Assembly (NCBI GenBank): GCA_013365365.1
Contig: JABVXU010000492.1
Span: 1 to 40,045, forward strand
Reading direction: 5' to 3'
Source: Cruorifilaria tuberocauda
Taxonomy: Eukaryota > Nematoda > Chromadorea > Rhabditida > Onchocercidae
Length of the DNA stretch: 40,045 nucleotides
The notes beneath the pieces were generated by a model that saw only the letters and a program-made list of their open reading frames with translations, ran no database searches and was not told the DNA's origin. Below, in pieces: positions 1-13,100 of this stretch; the stretch's first letter is position 1, and every line of letters starts with the position of its first letter. Made by a program: the position numbers and the translations under genes.

Positions 1-843
1 TGAGATATTACTGGTAATGAAAATGATATATTACTGATAATATTAGACGGATGTTGAAGTTCCGATGTTTATTTTATGATTTTTTTCTATAAAATGTAAT
101 AATATTTTTGATATTATAAAATCTGATGTTTAGGGTAATGATTTCAAACTAGAAATTAATTAAAATCTCTTTAATTGTTTATAGGGATTAGAGAGTATTG
201 AAGAATAAGAGGAATAAAGGATAGAGGAAGTTTTAAGAAATAGTGAAGGAGAAGAAGCGAGATTGATGTTATTATAAGTATCGGATTTTTTCTTTTCCAT
301 TTCAAAATTTAATCAGATTTCAGTCATTCAATGGTTCTTTAGAGATATGTGTGGCTTGTTTATACTTACCTGAACGTGTAGGTAAGTGTAAAGAAAGCGT
401 AGTTACACTTAGCTTCAGTTTATTTCAGTTTAATATCAAAAAGGCTGGGAAAGATTTCGAATTACTTCTGAAGTTCGATTATTTATTTATTTATTTATGT
501 TGTATTTGTAGTCAACAGTTTTCGTACGCAGTAAATAAATGCTTTCAGGTTATATCGTTAAATTAGAGAAAGTATATGTTATTAGTGACATGATTTTTGC
601 AAGCATCTATAAATTATCTAGATATTTTGAAGTAAGAACTGTTAACTTGCAAAATATTATTCACTTATAAAAAGATACCTCCCTAACTCTAAATATTATT
701 AAAGTTTAAGTTTGCTTTAAATGATACTTGAAAAATTTATGAAGTTATGAAAATTCGGGAATCATCACTTATTTCAGGTTTTATTGAGCATCAAGCAAGC
801 TAACGAGTTTTCAGTTTAAAACGTGCTAACATAATTATTTCGT
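1..843. other. AT-rich flank, no gene seen
   Basis: No frame shows a convincing coding segment bounded by splice sites. A TTTCAG-type acceptor lies just before 777 and another near 812. Either could be the spliced-leader or 5'UTR acceptor for the ATG at 844. The rest looks like intergenic or far-upstream intron sequence. Confidence 0.5.
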
Positions 844-2123
844 ATGGATCCCAATCCCGATTTTTATGCGGAGTATCGATCACCCACAACATCAACACCT
901 CCCATGAACGTAGGAGTTAATTTCAAAACATTTCCATTTTTCAATTTCATTTCCAATTTCAAAACATTTCCTTTCAAATATTGTTACTGTTTCAGGTGGA
1001 ATGGTTTGCTATAAATATTAGATAAACAGATTTGTTATTGGAAATAATGAAACATAATTGAAGAATCTTTTAGCAAAAGATAATATCACCCTTTAATTGG
1101 TTTATTGAACTTTAGTTTGCAGCTTTAGTGAATGATGTGGGGCATCGATAATACAGTGAAATGAAGCTTTTCAAGATGATGATGTATTATATCAAGCATA
1201 TTGCATATGTTCTATAAGACGAAATGTCTCATAGTTACTAATCATCTGATGTGGAAACTTTTTAAATGGAAAAAAAGGCTAGCAAACAGCTATTCTGTTT
1301 GAAATGAAAATAAGAAAGGAAGTATAGTTTTCTTTTCTTGTTCTACTAATATTAACATTGAAAACGTTATAGGAAACGGAGTTAGATTTTGAGCCTGTTG
1401 TCAGTGGACAATCAGATATTGCAGCTGCATCAGCAATGGTACCGGTTACGACCAAACAGTTGATGACACAAATAGTTGCTGGTGAAGACGTATATGATGT
1501 AATTACTTCTAGTCCTTCAGGTTCCTCTGACGGAAGCAGCAATGAGTTCGTAAAAGTAGAACATAGCGACGTGCAGCAGAGGTTATTATTTCCAACTATG
1601 AAGTTAGCAAATATTGCACTCGATGACAAGAAAAATATAATAACTGATGGTTTTTAAGTCCAGTAGTATTTTAAAAATATAAAAAAAAAGGCTTTTCTGA
1701 ATTGTTTGTTCAGTGATAATTTTTAATTTTTTGTTTTGCGAAAAAAATGAACAATGAAAGCAATTTTGAAATATTGATAATAAAGATAGATGGACTGTTT
1801 GCTGTTTTTTATTATTTCGCTTCTTGCAAGAAAAATCAGTCAATGTTTAAACTGTAACTGTAAACAGTTTACTTAAATAGAGACCGTTTTTTTCGTAAAT
1901 ATTGTAGGTTTTTTTGCAGGATTTCAGTTTTATTTAGTGCGAATCATTGTATAGAAATATCAGTCCACAAATTTGTTTAAGTTTGAACAGCTTCATTTTA
2001 TTTGGGCTTAACATTGTTTTTTCCATGTTTGCATCTTTCAGTGCTGAATTAATCAGTCACCCATTGTCGTTCAGAATGTTGCAAATGCATGATGAGAAAA
2101 GAACAGATCGGAGATATCGTGCG
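844..2123 (+). CDS. Putative acidic N-terminal exons (upstream ret-1 isoform or separate small gene)
   Basis: Seen: three exons join with consistent phase: 844-909 (22 codons, starts MDPNPDFYAEYRS), 1373-1581 and 2042-2123. The junctions are AAC|GTAGG to TATAG|GAA (phase 0), then AGAG|GTTATT to TTTCAG|T (phase 2). The last exon ends at a strong GCG|GTAAGT donor in phase 0. The product is about 119 residues, acidic and Ser/Thr-rich, with no recognised domain. If the 1581 donor is not used, the second exon runs to a stop at 1655-1657, giving a 117-aa protein with a poly(A) signal about 120 nt further on. Inference: the phase-0 end is compatible with the ret-1 exon at 7446, so this may be a third, most distal, reticulon N terminus. 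Reticulon N termini are usually acidic and disordered. It could equally be an independent small gene. Confidence 0.4.
1779..1784 (+). terminator. Candidate poly(A) signal AATAAA
   Basis: A canonical AATAAA lies 122 nt after the stop codon at 1655-1657. It would serve the read-through (unspliced) form of the 1373 exon. Such hexamers are common by chance in AT-rich DNA. Confidence 0.25.
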
Positions 2124-4174
2124 GTAAGTTGTTAGTGATTGCTCACACTCATGAATTTCTTAAAATATCAATTATTTTTAAAATTATTTGGTTGTCAAAC
2201 TTTTGCATCATCTTCAAGTTTAAAACAATCATCTCTTGACAAACAATCTTTGTTGATGAAAGTGGAAATAAACTGAATACGTGAGATGCTCTCCCTCTTT
2301 TTCCTTACGCTCGTTCTCTCCCCTTTCTCGTGCTATGTCCATACCCGAATTCGTGAAGAAAATGAAGAAGTTCTGAAGAGTATTTATGAAGAAATCTCTG
2401 TCAATTACTAGATAATTGCAGAGTTTTCGGTTTATATTGAATGCATACGGTTCAAAAGGATTGTTTATTAAGGAATGATTGTTTTGAGGTATCTAAATCA
2501 ATTTGAAATATCGTGATTACTCTACACTAGTAGTCTCATTTTCATTTTCTCTGTATATAACTAAAAGGATTATTAGGTTTAATCAACTGTACGAAGTCAT
2601 TTTCATGGTTCTCTATCCTGTGCACTGCACATTGGCTGTTTGATCTCTTTCCTTTTCACTTCTCCAAATGTATGCCAACGCCGAACAACACGAAGCCTTG
2701 ATTTTTTATTTTCCTGGGTTTCTTAAATTTCTCGTTCAAAAAGTTCATGATTCTTAAGGACCATTAAATTATAACTATATCAAGTGCGTGATCACTATCA
2801 TTCCCTAATTTTCAATGTTTGCCTACTTAATTTAATAAATTATTACCTCACTTAATATAATATTTTTGATATGAACTGCACAATTGGTGTACTTCAAATT
2901 ATAAAATAATCAAGTATCTCGATATTTTATAAACAACTCACCAGATTGAATGTTAGCATTGCTTTATGGATGACGTATTGGTTCTGAACCTTTGCTCTGG
3001 CAAATCCTAATAATGCCTGAATCATCTAACGATTTCAGGCACCACTGTCTGCCATGAAAAGGTGTATAAAAATTTTCGAAATCCATCAAGTTTGTCAGAA
3101 GTGAGAAAGGGTGTCAGTGTTTCCAGTAATGATGGCTCAGTTGAGAGATGTGTTTATGCGTGTTACCGGTGATGGAGAAATACCGTGTTTAAGAAAAAAG
3201 TGGAACCGATGTGGCATTTTTTTTTCCTGAGCTGAGGAGTGTTTGGTGAAGGTATAATATCGGTATGGGCATGAGCATGGTTGGAGCCTATTCACGCTCT
3301 TGAGTGTCGCTCTTTCTCTACAATCCTGCCATTTTGTGCTGCGTATACCTCTATAATATGGAGGAGAAGGAAGGAGAGGAAAATATAGACGAGTGATGGC
3401 GAATTCCTGCTGTGAGTGAAAAGTTACGCTGTTGTTTCTGGATTACCATCTTTCTTCTATCGGTGAATAGTTGCTAGCATTGTTATTCCTCTCTGATTTC
3501 ATCCAGTATAATGATAATAACACGATGATGATATGATATTAAGAGATCATCGTTATATATTCTGCATCGATTGTTCATAGCGTTTTTTTTCGATATTTTT
3601 TTAATGATTCACTCATTATTTCTTTCCTTTCTCATTCGTATTCTCTTTCCTTTCCACTTCCTACATTAACTCGTTATTTTATCCATTTTCACTTAGACGT
3701 TAATCCTCTCTTGTATGTCTGATTGTGCACTTCATAGGATAACTTTAGTGGCATTTCATTATAAAAAGAACAGGAGAGAATGGAAGCATTGTTATTTATT
3801 GATTGTGCACAACAGCATAAGCAGTATTTTTTTATCAGCTCCTCGATGCCATTATATGTGTGGTTGGTTAACTCTTGCGTTTCCCTCATTCTGGAAGATT
3901 TTTGCGCATCAAACGTACTGCAAGAAATGCCAGTAGCTCTAATTTCATTTGACTAATAGTTTATAAGGGGGAATAACAAAATGATAAAGCTGTGCGAAAG
4001 ATCTCTTCATTTTGCACTCATTACTTTTTGGTCAAATCCCGCTAAAAATACTTCACAATAATTTCAGTACATGCAATTACAAATTATCTGTAATGTGTCT
4101 CGGTTTATAAATTTAAAGATCTAACTTGATTTTTATACAATTTGCGTGATTCGCATTGCATCTTGAAAACTGTA
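2124..4174. other. Non-coding interval, probable intron or promoter of ret-1
   Basis: No long coding segment. Two weak coding-like pieces are present. One follows GATTTCAG at 3038 and reads APLSAMK before a GTGTAT donor. The other is an ATG ORF at 3132 (MAQLRDVFMRVTGDG, stop after 32 codons) eight to nine bases after a GTTTCCAG acceptor. It contains a possible phase-1 donor (ACCG|GTGATG) that would be in phase with ret-1 exons at 5184 and 5760. Neither is supported by homology. Confidence 0.3.
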
Positions 4175-4189
4175 ATTATTATAGAGTGA
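4175..4189 (+). promoter_or_regulatory. Likely spliced-leader acceptor for ret-1 long form
   Basis: ATTATTATAG ends at 4184, five bases before the ATG at 4190. An in-frame TGA at 4187 prevents any upstream exon from reading into this frame through this acceptor. The exon is therefore a first coding exon, consistent with SL trans-splicing. Confidence 0.45.
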
Positions 4190-7100
4190 ATGTTTAAGGA
4201 AGACATAATGGATCGCGAATTTGAAGCGGAGGAGCCATATAGCGGGATTTTACCTAGGGCTGAAGAGTTTGCCGAGTTTGCTGCCGAAAAAGTGAGAGAT
4301 GTAGCCAAAGCAGGTAAATATTGCTACAAAATCTGCATTTATTGGTCGTTTCGGGGGATTTTTTCGTACAATTGCAGTTGCAAAACTTTTTCAGCACACA
4401 ATAATGGCATCTTGAAAGCTATAATTATCCTAAAATTAATGTTATATTATACCAGTAAAGAAGGCAAAAAAGAGTTACTTCCTTTCCCGCATATAAAGAG
4501 TAATTTTGGAACTTTGAATTGATGTCAATAATGTTAAAACTTTGGGATTACTGTGAAATAGAAATATGCGAATAAAAATGTTTTTTTTAGTCTTTCTATT
4601 GTATCGTTAATTGATTCACAGTGAGTTGAAAATTGTGAGATGAAGATAAGGAGGAGTAAGAAAAACGTCATTTCAAGGCTATAGAAGTCAAGTATATTTA
4701 AACAAAAACCAATGTATTAAAAATCGATGATTTGACGAAGGGGAAAATTCAAATTAACTCATTACTGAGAGTTTTTTGATTAAAATTTATGTTTCGTTTC
4801 CTCTTCGCAGTCGGATTGGATTGGATAGTTTTTCTTCAGAAAATAAGTAAGAAAAAGAGGATTCCGACATTATTGAATACTTTTCTTACGAAATTAGTTC
4901 CTTAATATCGAAATTTAAAGATTAAACTGTCACCTTGAAAATTGTTAAAATATTTAGTTCTTAAATAACTGTGGATTTTTGACTATAAGAAATTACTAAT
5001 GTTCTTCGTTTTTAGAATAGCTGTGGGGAGATATATATGGACTTGTATCTGCTTGATTTGTCTTTTGGTGTTTTTGTTCATTTGCTACTTGAAAAGAGGA
5101 CTGATCAGCAATCCATCTTTTGTATTTCAAATAGCACAAGAAGAATATACTGAAAAGTTTTTTTTTGTTTCATCCTGTTGTAGGTGCGGGGAAGGTAATG
5201 GATGCGACAAATCAAGTTGCGAATAATGCAAACATAGCAGGAGAAGCGCTTGACGATACGGCACATATCTTTGGTGACAAGCTGAAAGAAACAGTGGAGC
5301 AGGCAGGAGATATGGGACATCAAGCAGTGCAGACTGCCAAAGAAACTGCATCAGATATGCTATCCGGGATAGCTCATAATATCTCGAGCACATCACAGAA
5401 AATTTACAATGTGGGTGCAGATGTAGCGCATTCGTTGAATCCAGACACAAACAAGGCGATGAATACTTTCAAAGGGGAATTCGATGATATCACCCGTGGT
5501 ATTTTGGATACCGCCCATCATACTATCGGTACTTTAAAAAACACATTACAAGAGCGGAAAGTGTTGGTGACGTCCTTGAGGGTCAGAATTATAAAATAGC
5601 TTATTCGTTTTAAGTCAAACAGGCTATTACACAAGTATTTAATCTAATCATTTTATTCTTATAGAATTTTGACTGTTATGGAGAGTTTTAGGTAGGCAAT
5701 GGCAACACTTCTTTCGTTTAAAAAAAACTCATATATCTCATATAAGTTATTTGTTCCAGGTGCAGCAACTCAAGCAATTCATTCTGCTGAAGATAATTTG
5801 GGAGATCTGAATCACAAAATAAAGAACAGTGACTTATATGCTAGAACTGAAGCAAATGCAGGAAAGTCCGGACATGAACACTTGATTCGACCTGAAGATG
5901 AGAGTAACAATGTCGTAGAGCATCGTGCAGTGTTTCCTCAACCCCTAATAGGTGATAATCATAAAGATATGGATCCATCACAACAGTGGGGTTTGGATTG
6001 GAAACAATATGGTAATAAGGGAATCGATCATTCCGGTTCCGATATGAAAACAGGTCACTCAATGGGTGAGTATTTGCCTTTTTATTTTTCTAGCGGGACA
6101 CTTCATTTTCGCACTTCAAGTCTTATTGTTACATATCGTTTTGGAACGCCGACTAAATATTACAATATAAATAATGAACCGAATCGCTGCAAACGTTGGA
6201 CTTAGCTTTAATTTAGCGATCAGTAAAAAAACGGAGATTTAAATAAGAAAGAAAGATAAATCACGATGAGGAAAGAGACGAGAAAAGATTATAGCACTAT
6301 GTTCGCATGTTTCTTCATATGTGTCATTGAGAGTTCTTGAAGCATAGTGATTGATCCTCTAGGCAAAATGAGTAAATCAATATTTTTAGTTTCTGTCATT
6401 CTTATGTTATCAATTTATTATACTAATATACCCATAGAAGTAACTGTTATCTACTTTGCTATATATACACATGGCATCTACACCAAATTTCTTTCTATTT
6501 TCGTTCAAACATTTTATAAATGCAATAGTGTTGAGTAATCGTTGGAATTTTTGGATTAATAAGGCCTATTGTTGCTTATTATTCACTGATGCTCTGTTTA
6601 ATTGAAATAAAAAGACTCCTATAGGATTAGAACGGATGAATTATTCTGATGTTCATTTTGCACACTGCTAAAAGCTCATTTTAATTTCATTTATATTTGT
6701 TGTAACGCTGAAATCATTTAATTCCTCCGAATATATTTAACTCATTTTTTATGAGAACCGATTAGATAATCAAAGGAGTTATTACTTTTTATTGATTTCG
6801 AAGAATTGCTGCAACACATTTTCAGAAATTGTTATAGGTAAAATCAGCATAGTATTTTACACTCACACCAGAAATAGTTACATTTATTTAGAAAATGCAA
6901 TACATGAGATTGTTGATGTATGTGATCAAGTAGACTTGATAATTTCGAAAATGTTCGCTGCGAATCCATAGCATGTCAGTTTAAATCATGTGAACGGCTT
7001 ATTTCCTGCGTTTGTTTCACGGTTGTGATAGAATAATTCTGTAACTTTTTGTTTTTTTTTTTTGAGTTGAAGTGAAATGAATGCTTTTCTCTAATGTCGT

Positions 7101-10100
7101 TCATGTTTTAGATGACAGTAGTGCAGAAGAAAGTATATTTGACAGAAAAGGACCACTAACTATACCACACCAGGTTATTTTTTTTTTGTATTCAATAGCT
7201 GCTCGGTTTTAGCCATTCGTAAAAACGTGTTAAACAAGTAATTCAGTGAAGGAATTGGTTGATGAAAATCGTAGAAATTCCTAGCGATGTAAAATCAAAA
7301 ATATTGCTTAAATATATTTTTTGCACGTCAATCCCTCCGTAGCTGAACATTGCAAATTCAATATTTCGTATTTTCAATTCTTAGATTTTTAGAACTGCTG
7401 AATTTATATTTTCCTTCTAATATGTTGTACAAATATTGATTGTAGACACCCGAAGATATAATACAGCTCAACCGTGGCTTTAACTCATCAAACCAAAGGT
7501 AAGCTTTACATGGATAGTCGAGTAAGATTTGCTGAAGAGGATAAGTAAAGTTAGTGTAGTAATAAAAAGGAATCTTCATAGAATATTCATTATATTCACT
7601 TGCAGTGGTTTTGAAGTGTCGCCTCGCCCGCCGACACCACCAAAAGAGCTCGACGATGAGGACGTGAAACCGACCACAATTGATTTGGGACAAACAGCAG
7701 GTCGGTCATGTGAGTTTCCCACTGTTATTTGTTTTTTTTTTTTTTTTAAATTAGTTCTTATCTATTCTACTATGATGCACAATTTCTGTGGTTGAAGATT
7801 ATTCTGTAATACGATTTTTGGGAGTATGCATCTTCATTCACTTCTTGACGTTTTATGTTCATAGCACCAACATTCCTTTTGATCAAATTTCTATAATTGT
7901 GAGATATAGTGATACAAAAGAGGAAAAGGATAAAATCTCATCTTAATTTCTTGATCATAGACGTATTTTATTTTGTTATTAATGAGGAAGTGAATACTTA
8001 ACAATTATTTTTAACATGAATCCGGGTTAATGAGTAAAGAATAGGTTCCGGTACCACAGTCTCTATAACTATGACGATGTCAAATACGACGTGATGAATG
8101 AAAGAGCCTTCATTTAACACTTTAATGCTCTGCGGTTCATCATCTCAACTGGGAATTTTTCTGACTACGTTTCATATCACTTTTGATAATGAGGACATTT
8201 TCCGCAGCAGTCATTACTAGCTTATAATTCATTATTAGTAATTTCTCAATTTAAAATCATTAAAAAATAGACTTGCAGAGAATAAGTTTGATTTTCATTA
8301 ATTATTAAATTAGCAAAAGTTACATTATAGGGTGTTATGCTAAATATATTGGTCTTTCGTTGAAAAAGAATGATATAAATTTTTCAGTTGTTAGTGGTGA
8401 ACATCCAAGCTCCATATTGAAAAGCAGTGCACAAGGTGTCAGATTTAATTTCAAGGATATGGATACGAGATGTAAGTTATCCTGTTATATCTTCCAAAAC
8501 TAAAATATGCACCAAAGTACCTTTGAACGAGGGAATCTATTAAATTTAAACCAGTAGGATTATTGATTTAATTGTTAATTGTGACTCGGAATAGCTGAAT
8601 TGCATGGTCTTTTATATATCTATCAGATATTTGCCTTGTCTTCATTAGTTGTTAACTAAACGTAGTTATAAGCAGAGCATAAATGTTTTAGAAATAAATT
8701 GTGGACGATATTTAAAGTATTACATTGTATTTGAGTAAAAGAAATCAGTTCTGAAAGCTATTCAATCAATTTTGACAAAAAGTTACCCCATTCGTCATTG
8801 CCTTCAATATTTCTTAGCAATTTGTGAACCAACATCATCCATAGATAACACCATCTCTCATGTTACGTAGCGTTAGAGTTACTACCTGAGAATTGCATGG
8901 AGAAATGCATCTAATTCTTATTAGTAAAATGATTAGAGTAGTTGAGAGATACAACTGTCTAATATATCTGGCATTGCATCTAATGATGATGCTGTCGAAT
9001 TGGCTGCATGATATATTCTATGTCTGTTTCTGAAGTATGCCATACATATCTGTTGGAAGCACGATTAAATCTAAGGGGCATCCAGGAACAATGAAAGAGA
9101 AATCGATCTCTTTGTCAATATGTCGTTTTCGACGCTGCTATCGCCGCTTGCATAAAAGTGACAAACGTATCATTAGATATCATTAGAATTTGAAAAAGTT
9201 AGAAAAGTGTGTTTTTGGGACTTATTGAAATTAACGAGATGGAACCGAAGGCAGTAATTCGAAAATTCTAGTCTTTAAATTTCCAAATAATAGATTATAA
9301 TTTAGTAATCATTAAGTCTTTTTTCCACTAAGTGAAAAAACTGGAGGATAATTTTGTTTTACATGCTTAAAAAAATTTTAAATAGATTAAAAGATTTGAC
9401 GGATTATTTACAGATAATCCTTTATTTGATGTGTCGTTTATTATTAATCTTCCATGGAAGCACTTTTTTCTTCTCCTTTATAGCATTATCATTTTAAAGA
9501 AGTGACAGTGTTTGGTTTACTAATTTTCCATCCATTACTTTCTTGTCGTATTGAATGCTGAATGAATTATTGCGAGTGCTAGAGACGGAATTGCTTTGAG
9601 GAAATCATCTATAGCCCAATGTATCCGGCGTCTTTTTTTGCGATGCAATAAAAAACACAAAACAGCTGTGAACTAGCGATGCGAGCTCTAAAAAATAGTA
9701 CAAATTAGCAGACGAGGAACTCATTGATAATTGCTATTTCTTCGCTGACAAAATCTTTTTCAGTTGCAATATTGCGGATAAAAAGAGACAGAGATGAGAT
9801 GAGAGGGAGGGGAAGAATTTATAATCGAAGATTAGAAAGAAACTTTGCATGCTTTTTACATTTCGTTAAACTCTATGATGTATTATGATTATTTCTTAGT
9901 GAATTTCAAGCAGAGCTGACTCATCATTCTTCTGGTTCTTTCGATTTCCCAGCAATTAAATAGCTCCACTCTTTAGAGATAGAACGTAGACTCCGTTTTA
10001 CGATTTAAACAAACAAAAAAGCAGTGGTGATTTTTTTTCTCACTTCTATTTAATCACTGTACTTTAATTTGACATATCAGTGAACTTATGAATTTAAAGG

Positions 10101-13100
10101 TATTCTTTTTCCTTCTTACCATAAATCTTCATTAATAGCTTTTACATCAGGAGAAGACGAAGGCTCCCTCGGTGGGCCCATTTCTGTTATTAAACTGTTG
10201 TTAACCGAATTAGTCGATGGTGATCGCCTTATTTCATCCGATTTTCCCTTACTTAGAGGAATAATACGTCAGTTTGTTTACTACTCCTGTCACCATCAGC
10301 ACCCAAGAGAGAGAAGAGGATGACTCATGGCGATAATGCTTGCATCTGGAAGAAGGGGAGAAGGGTGTATGTATGTGTAGGTATTGTTGTTATTGCTGCT
10401 GTCGGTGAGTGAGAGAGTGAGAGCGGCAAGTAGAGCAGAAAAGAGAAAGATCGATAAAGTCCCGAGGTTTTCCAGTTTGAGCATTGCATCAGCTACACAC
10501 TATACATTACCTCACACTCTCTCATCAGGCAGCAATGGAAGCAGCAACAGCAGCAGCAACAACAACAACAGCTATCCCTTGTCTCAATCATCTTGTCCAC
10601 TGCAGTAGCAGCATCAGCAGCTACTTCATTCCATGGTACTACACCACTGGCTTACATCCATCCTTCCAATCTCTTCCTCCTCAGCACTGTTCCGGGGAAA
10701 GTGAAACTCTTTTCATTCTTATCAACATACCCACCTGTTCCTTCCTACTCTTCCCTATTCAACTCTTCTTCCTCATCCATCTATAATCACCTTTGTATAT
10801 AACAACACAATTAGAATATTATGTTATCCAGGGTCATTTCGTACTGAGGCAATGGAATGACGCAATTCATTAATAAATCATTTCGATTAGTGTGGGTGAT
10901 AAGAAAAATCCATTTAATTTTTTCTCTTTTGAAGCATACTGAATTAAACAAGGATTGCCTATTTCATATTTTAAATCGTCTATCAACAACTGCACGCGAA
11001 TTTTCGCTCTCTAGATGTTTCGGCATCATCTTCATTTTTTAGCTCACTGCATATTACTGTAGCATTTTTCGCTTTCTACAAATACCGTTGGATTGCTCTC
11101 GTGAAAAATCTTGCGTGTGCATGAATTTAAGATGATGAATGGTGAAAATTTCATGTTGTTGGAATTAAGTGCAATTTGTCAGGTTGACAACACTCCTGCG
11201 TGAAAATGGCAGATTCAAGAGCTGGTAGTTCAGGTATTTTTGAGATCCTGTTCAATGCTGTATATTCCCTGATCTCACTAACAACTCGCACCATTTTTCG
11301 GTTCGGCCTCACGACGGCTTTGATTGCAACTGTTGTAATCACCCTTCATGCTGCAGGTCAATTTAGCAAACGAGCTTTATCGCAAAAGCAAGATGGTAAT
11401 TATTTGAATAGCAATTTAAAGATAATTTGAAGCAAGATACGCTTATGCTAGTTCTTGGATGCATTGTGCTAATTTGATTCGAATATTACTAAATTTAGAC
11501 CATTACAAAATTACTATACGGACGAAAGATAGAGATTTAGTTCTAATCACTTTTTTTCTCAATCTTGTTAGATAACTATGATCGTGTCTTCAATTTCGCA
11601 TCTCTTCTTCATTATTCTGAACTAGATTCTTGGTCGAAAATTTAAATTTAGTACAGCAGGGAGAGAGTGCTAAAATAGATTAATGGCAGCTAAATTATAA
11701 ATAGTGAATGCTGCCCAACGTAATGTTGGCTTCTATGAACACAGTAGAAACCTTGTGCGCATTAACCGATTTTATAGTTAAATTATGACCTAATAAAATA
11801 TCATTTAGTTTTTCAATTTCATGTGACAGGTAACCATTTGGAACATTGTCATGGAATGCAAAATTTATGTTATTCTTTTGCTAATAAAATAATTGGTCAG
11901 CAATCATCCATGTAATAAGGAGATGAAATAATCACTCATTACAGCCTTTGATTGTCAAGATAATGGTAACAGTTCTTTTTTTCAGTTTTGGATGTAATTT
12001 ATTGGCGTGATCCAAAAAAATCTGGTGCAATACTTGGTGTCATTCTCCTTATACTGTTCGTGTTCGCCAAATTTCCCTTGATTGCAGTCCTTAGTTACGC
12101 TGGACTATCAATCCTTGGTGGAACACTCGGTTTTCGCATTTACAAGTTAATTGAAGCACAAATTAAAAAAACAGATGGCACAAATCCATATCAGTAAGTG
12201 AGACAATTGTTGTTTCATTATCGCTTTTAGCATCTGACATTGGATGTTCAAAAAATTACACACAGGTAAACAAGAAGAATAATGAGTAGCGAATGATGAA
12301 ATCGATAAAAAGAATAGAGATACTGAATTGCAGTATCAATCTCTATTATCAACATCAAAAGACTTGTGGGCTATACTATTTAATGCATCAAATCTTCTTT
12401 CAGAGCATATTTGGAAAACCAGAAATTACATTTACCTAAGGACAAAGTTCATCAGCTAGTAGACGCACTTATCGAACATGTGCAATTTATTGGTAACAAG
12501 CTGAAGCGATTATTTTTGGTGGAAGATATCGTGGAAAGTGTCAAAGTAAGTTGTTTTTTGTTTGAATAGAATTTGATAATGACAATGACCTTTAAAATAT
12601 TGAATTGTTGAGATCTAAGAAACATCTACGGAATTGATTTTCATACTTTGATTTGTTCTGTTTTACTTATCATTCAAATATGAGTTGTTCATTTTCAACG
12701 TGACAAAATAGATGAATAGGCCACTCAGCTTAAAACTTTATTGACAAAATCACATTCGTAGTAATTTTAGTTTGGTCTTCTGCTTTGGGCGCTTACATAT
12801 GTTAGCTGTTGGTTCTCTGGTCTCTCTCTATTGATACTTGGTGAGTTTTCTTTATTTCCTTCCCTTCAGTTTAGTATCAGTCCTTTGTAATGCATTCCAT
12901 AAAACTTTCTAGAAAACGACTGGCAACTGGTAGGTGACTCCATATTCTCATATTAAGTTATCAACCGCTTCCTTCTCTTCCTGTCTTCCGCTATTTTCAG
13001 GTTTAGACTTTGACTGTCCTTGAAATGAATCTGCATAAAGACGAGAAATTAAGCTATCATTTCATTCTTATTTGTATACTATCAAAGTTTTTTTTAGCTA

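Noticed and set aside
351..566. 71-codon plus-strand open frame
   Set aside because: Starts at a non-ATG codon, is rich in Leu/Phe/Tyr/Cys typical of AT-rich chance frames, and has no splice or homology support.
5127..5450. 107-codon minus-strand open frame
   Set aside because: Antisense shadow of the ret-1 repeat exon, whose own frame has clear periodicity and splice sites.
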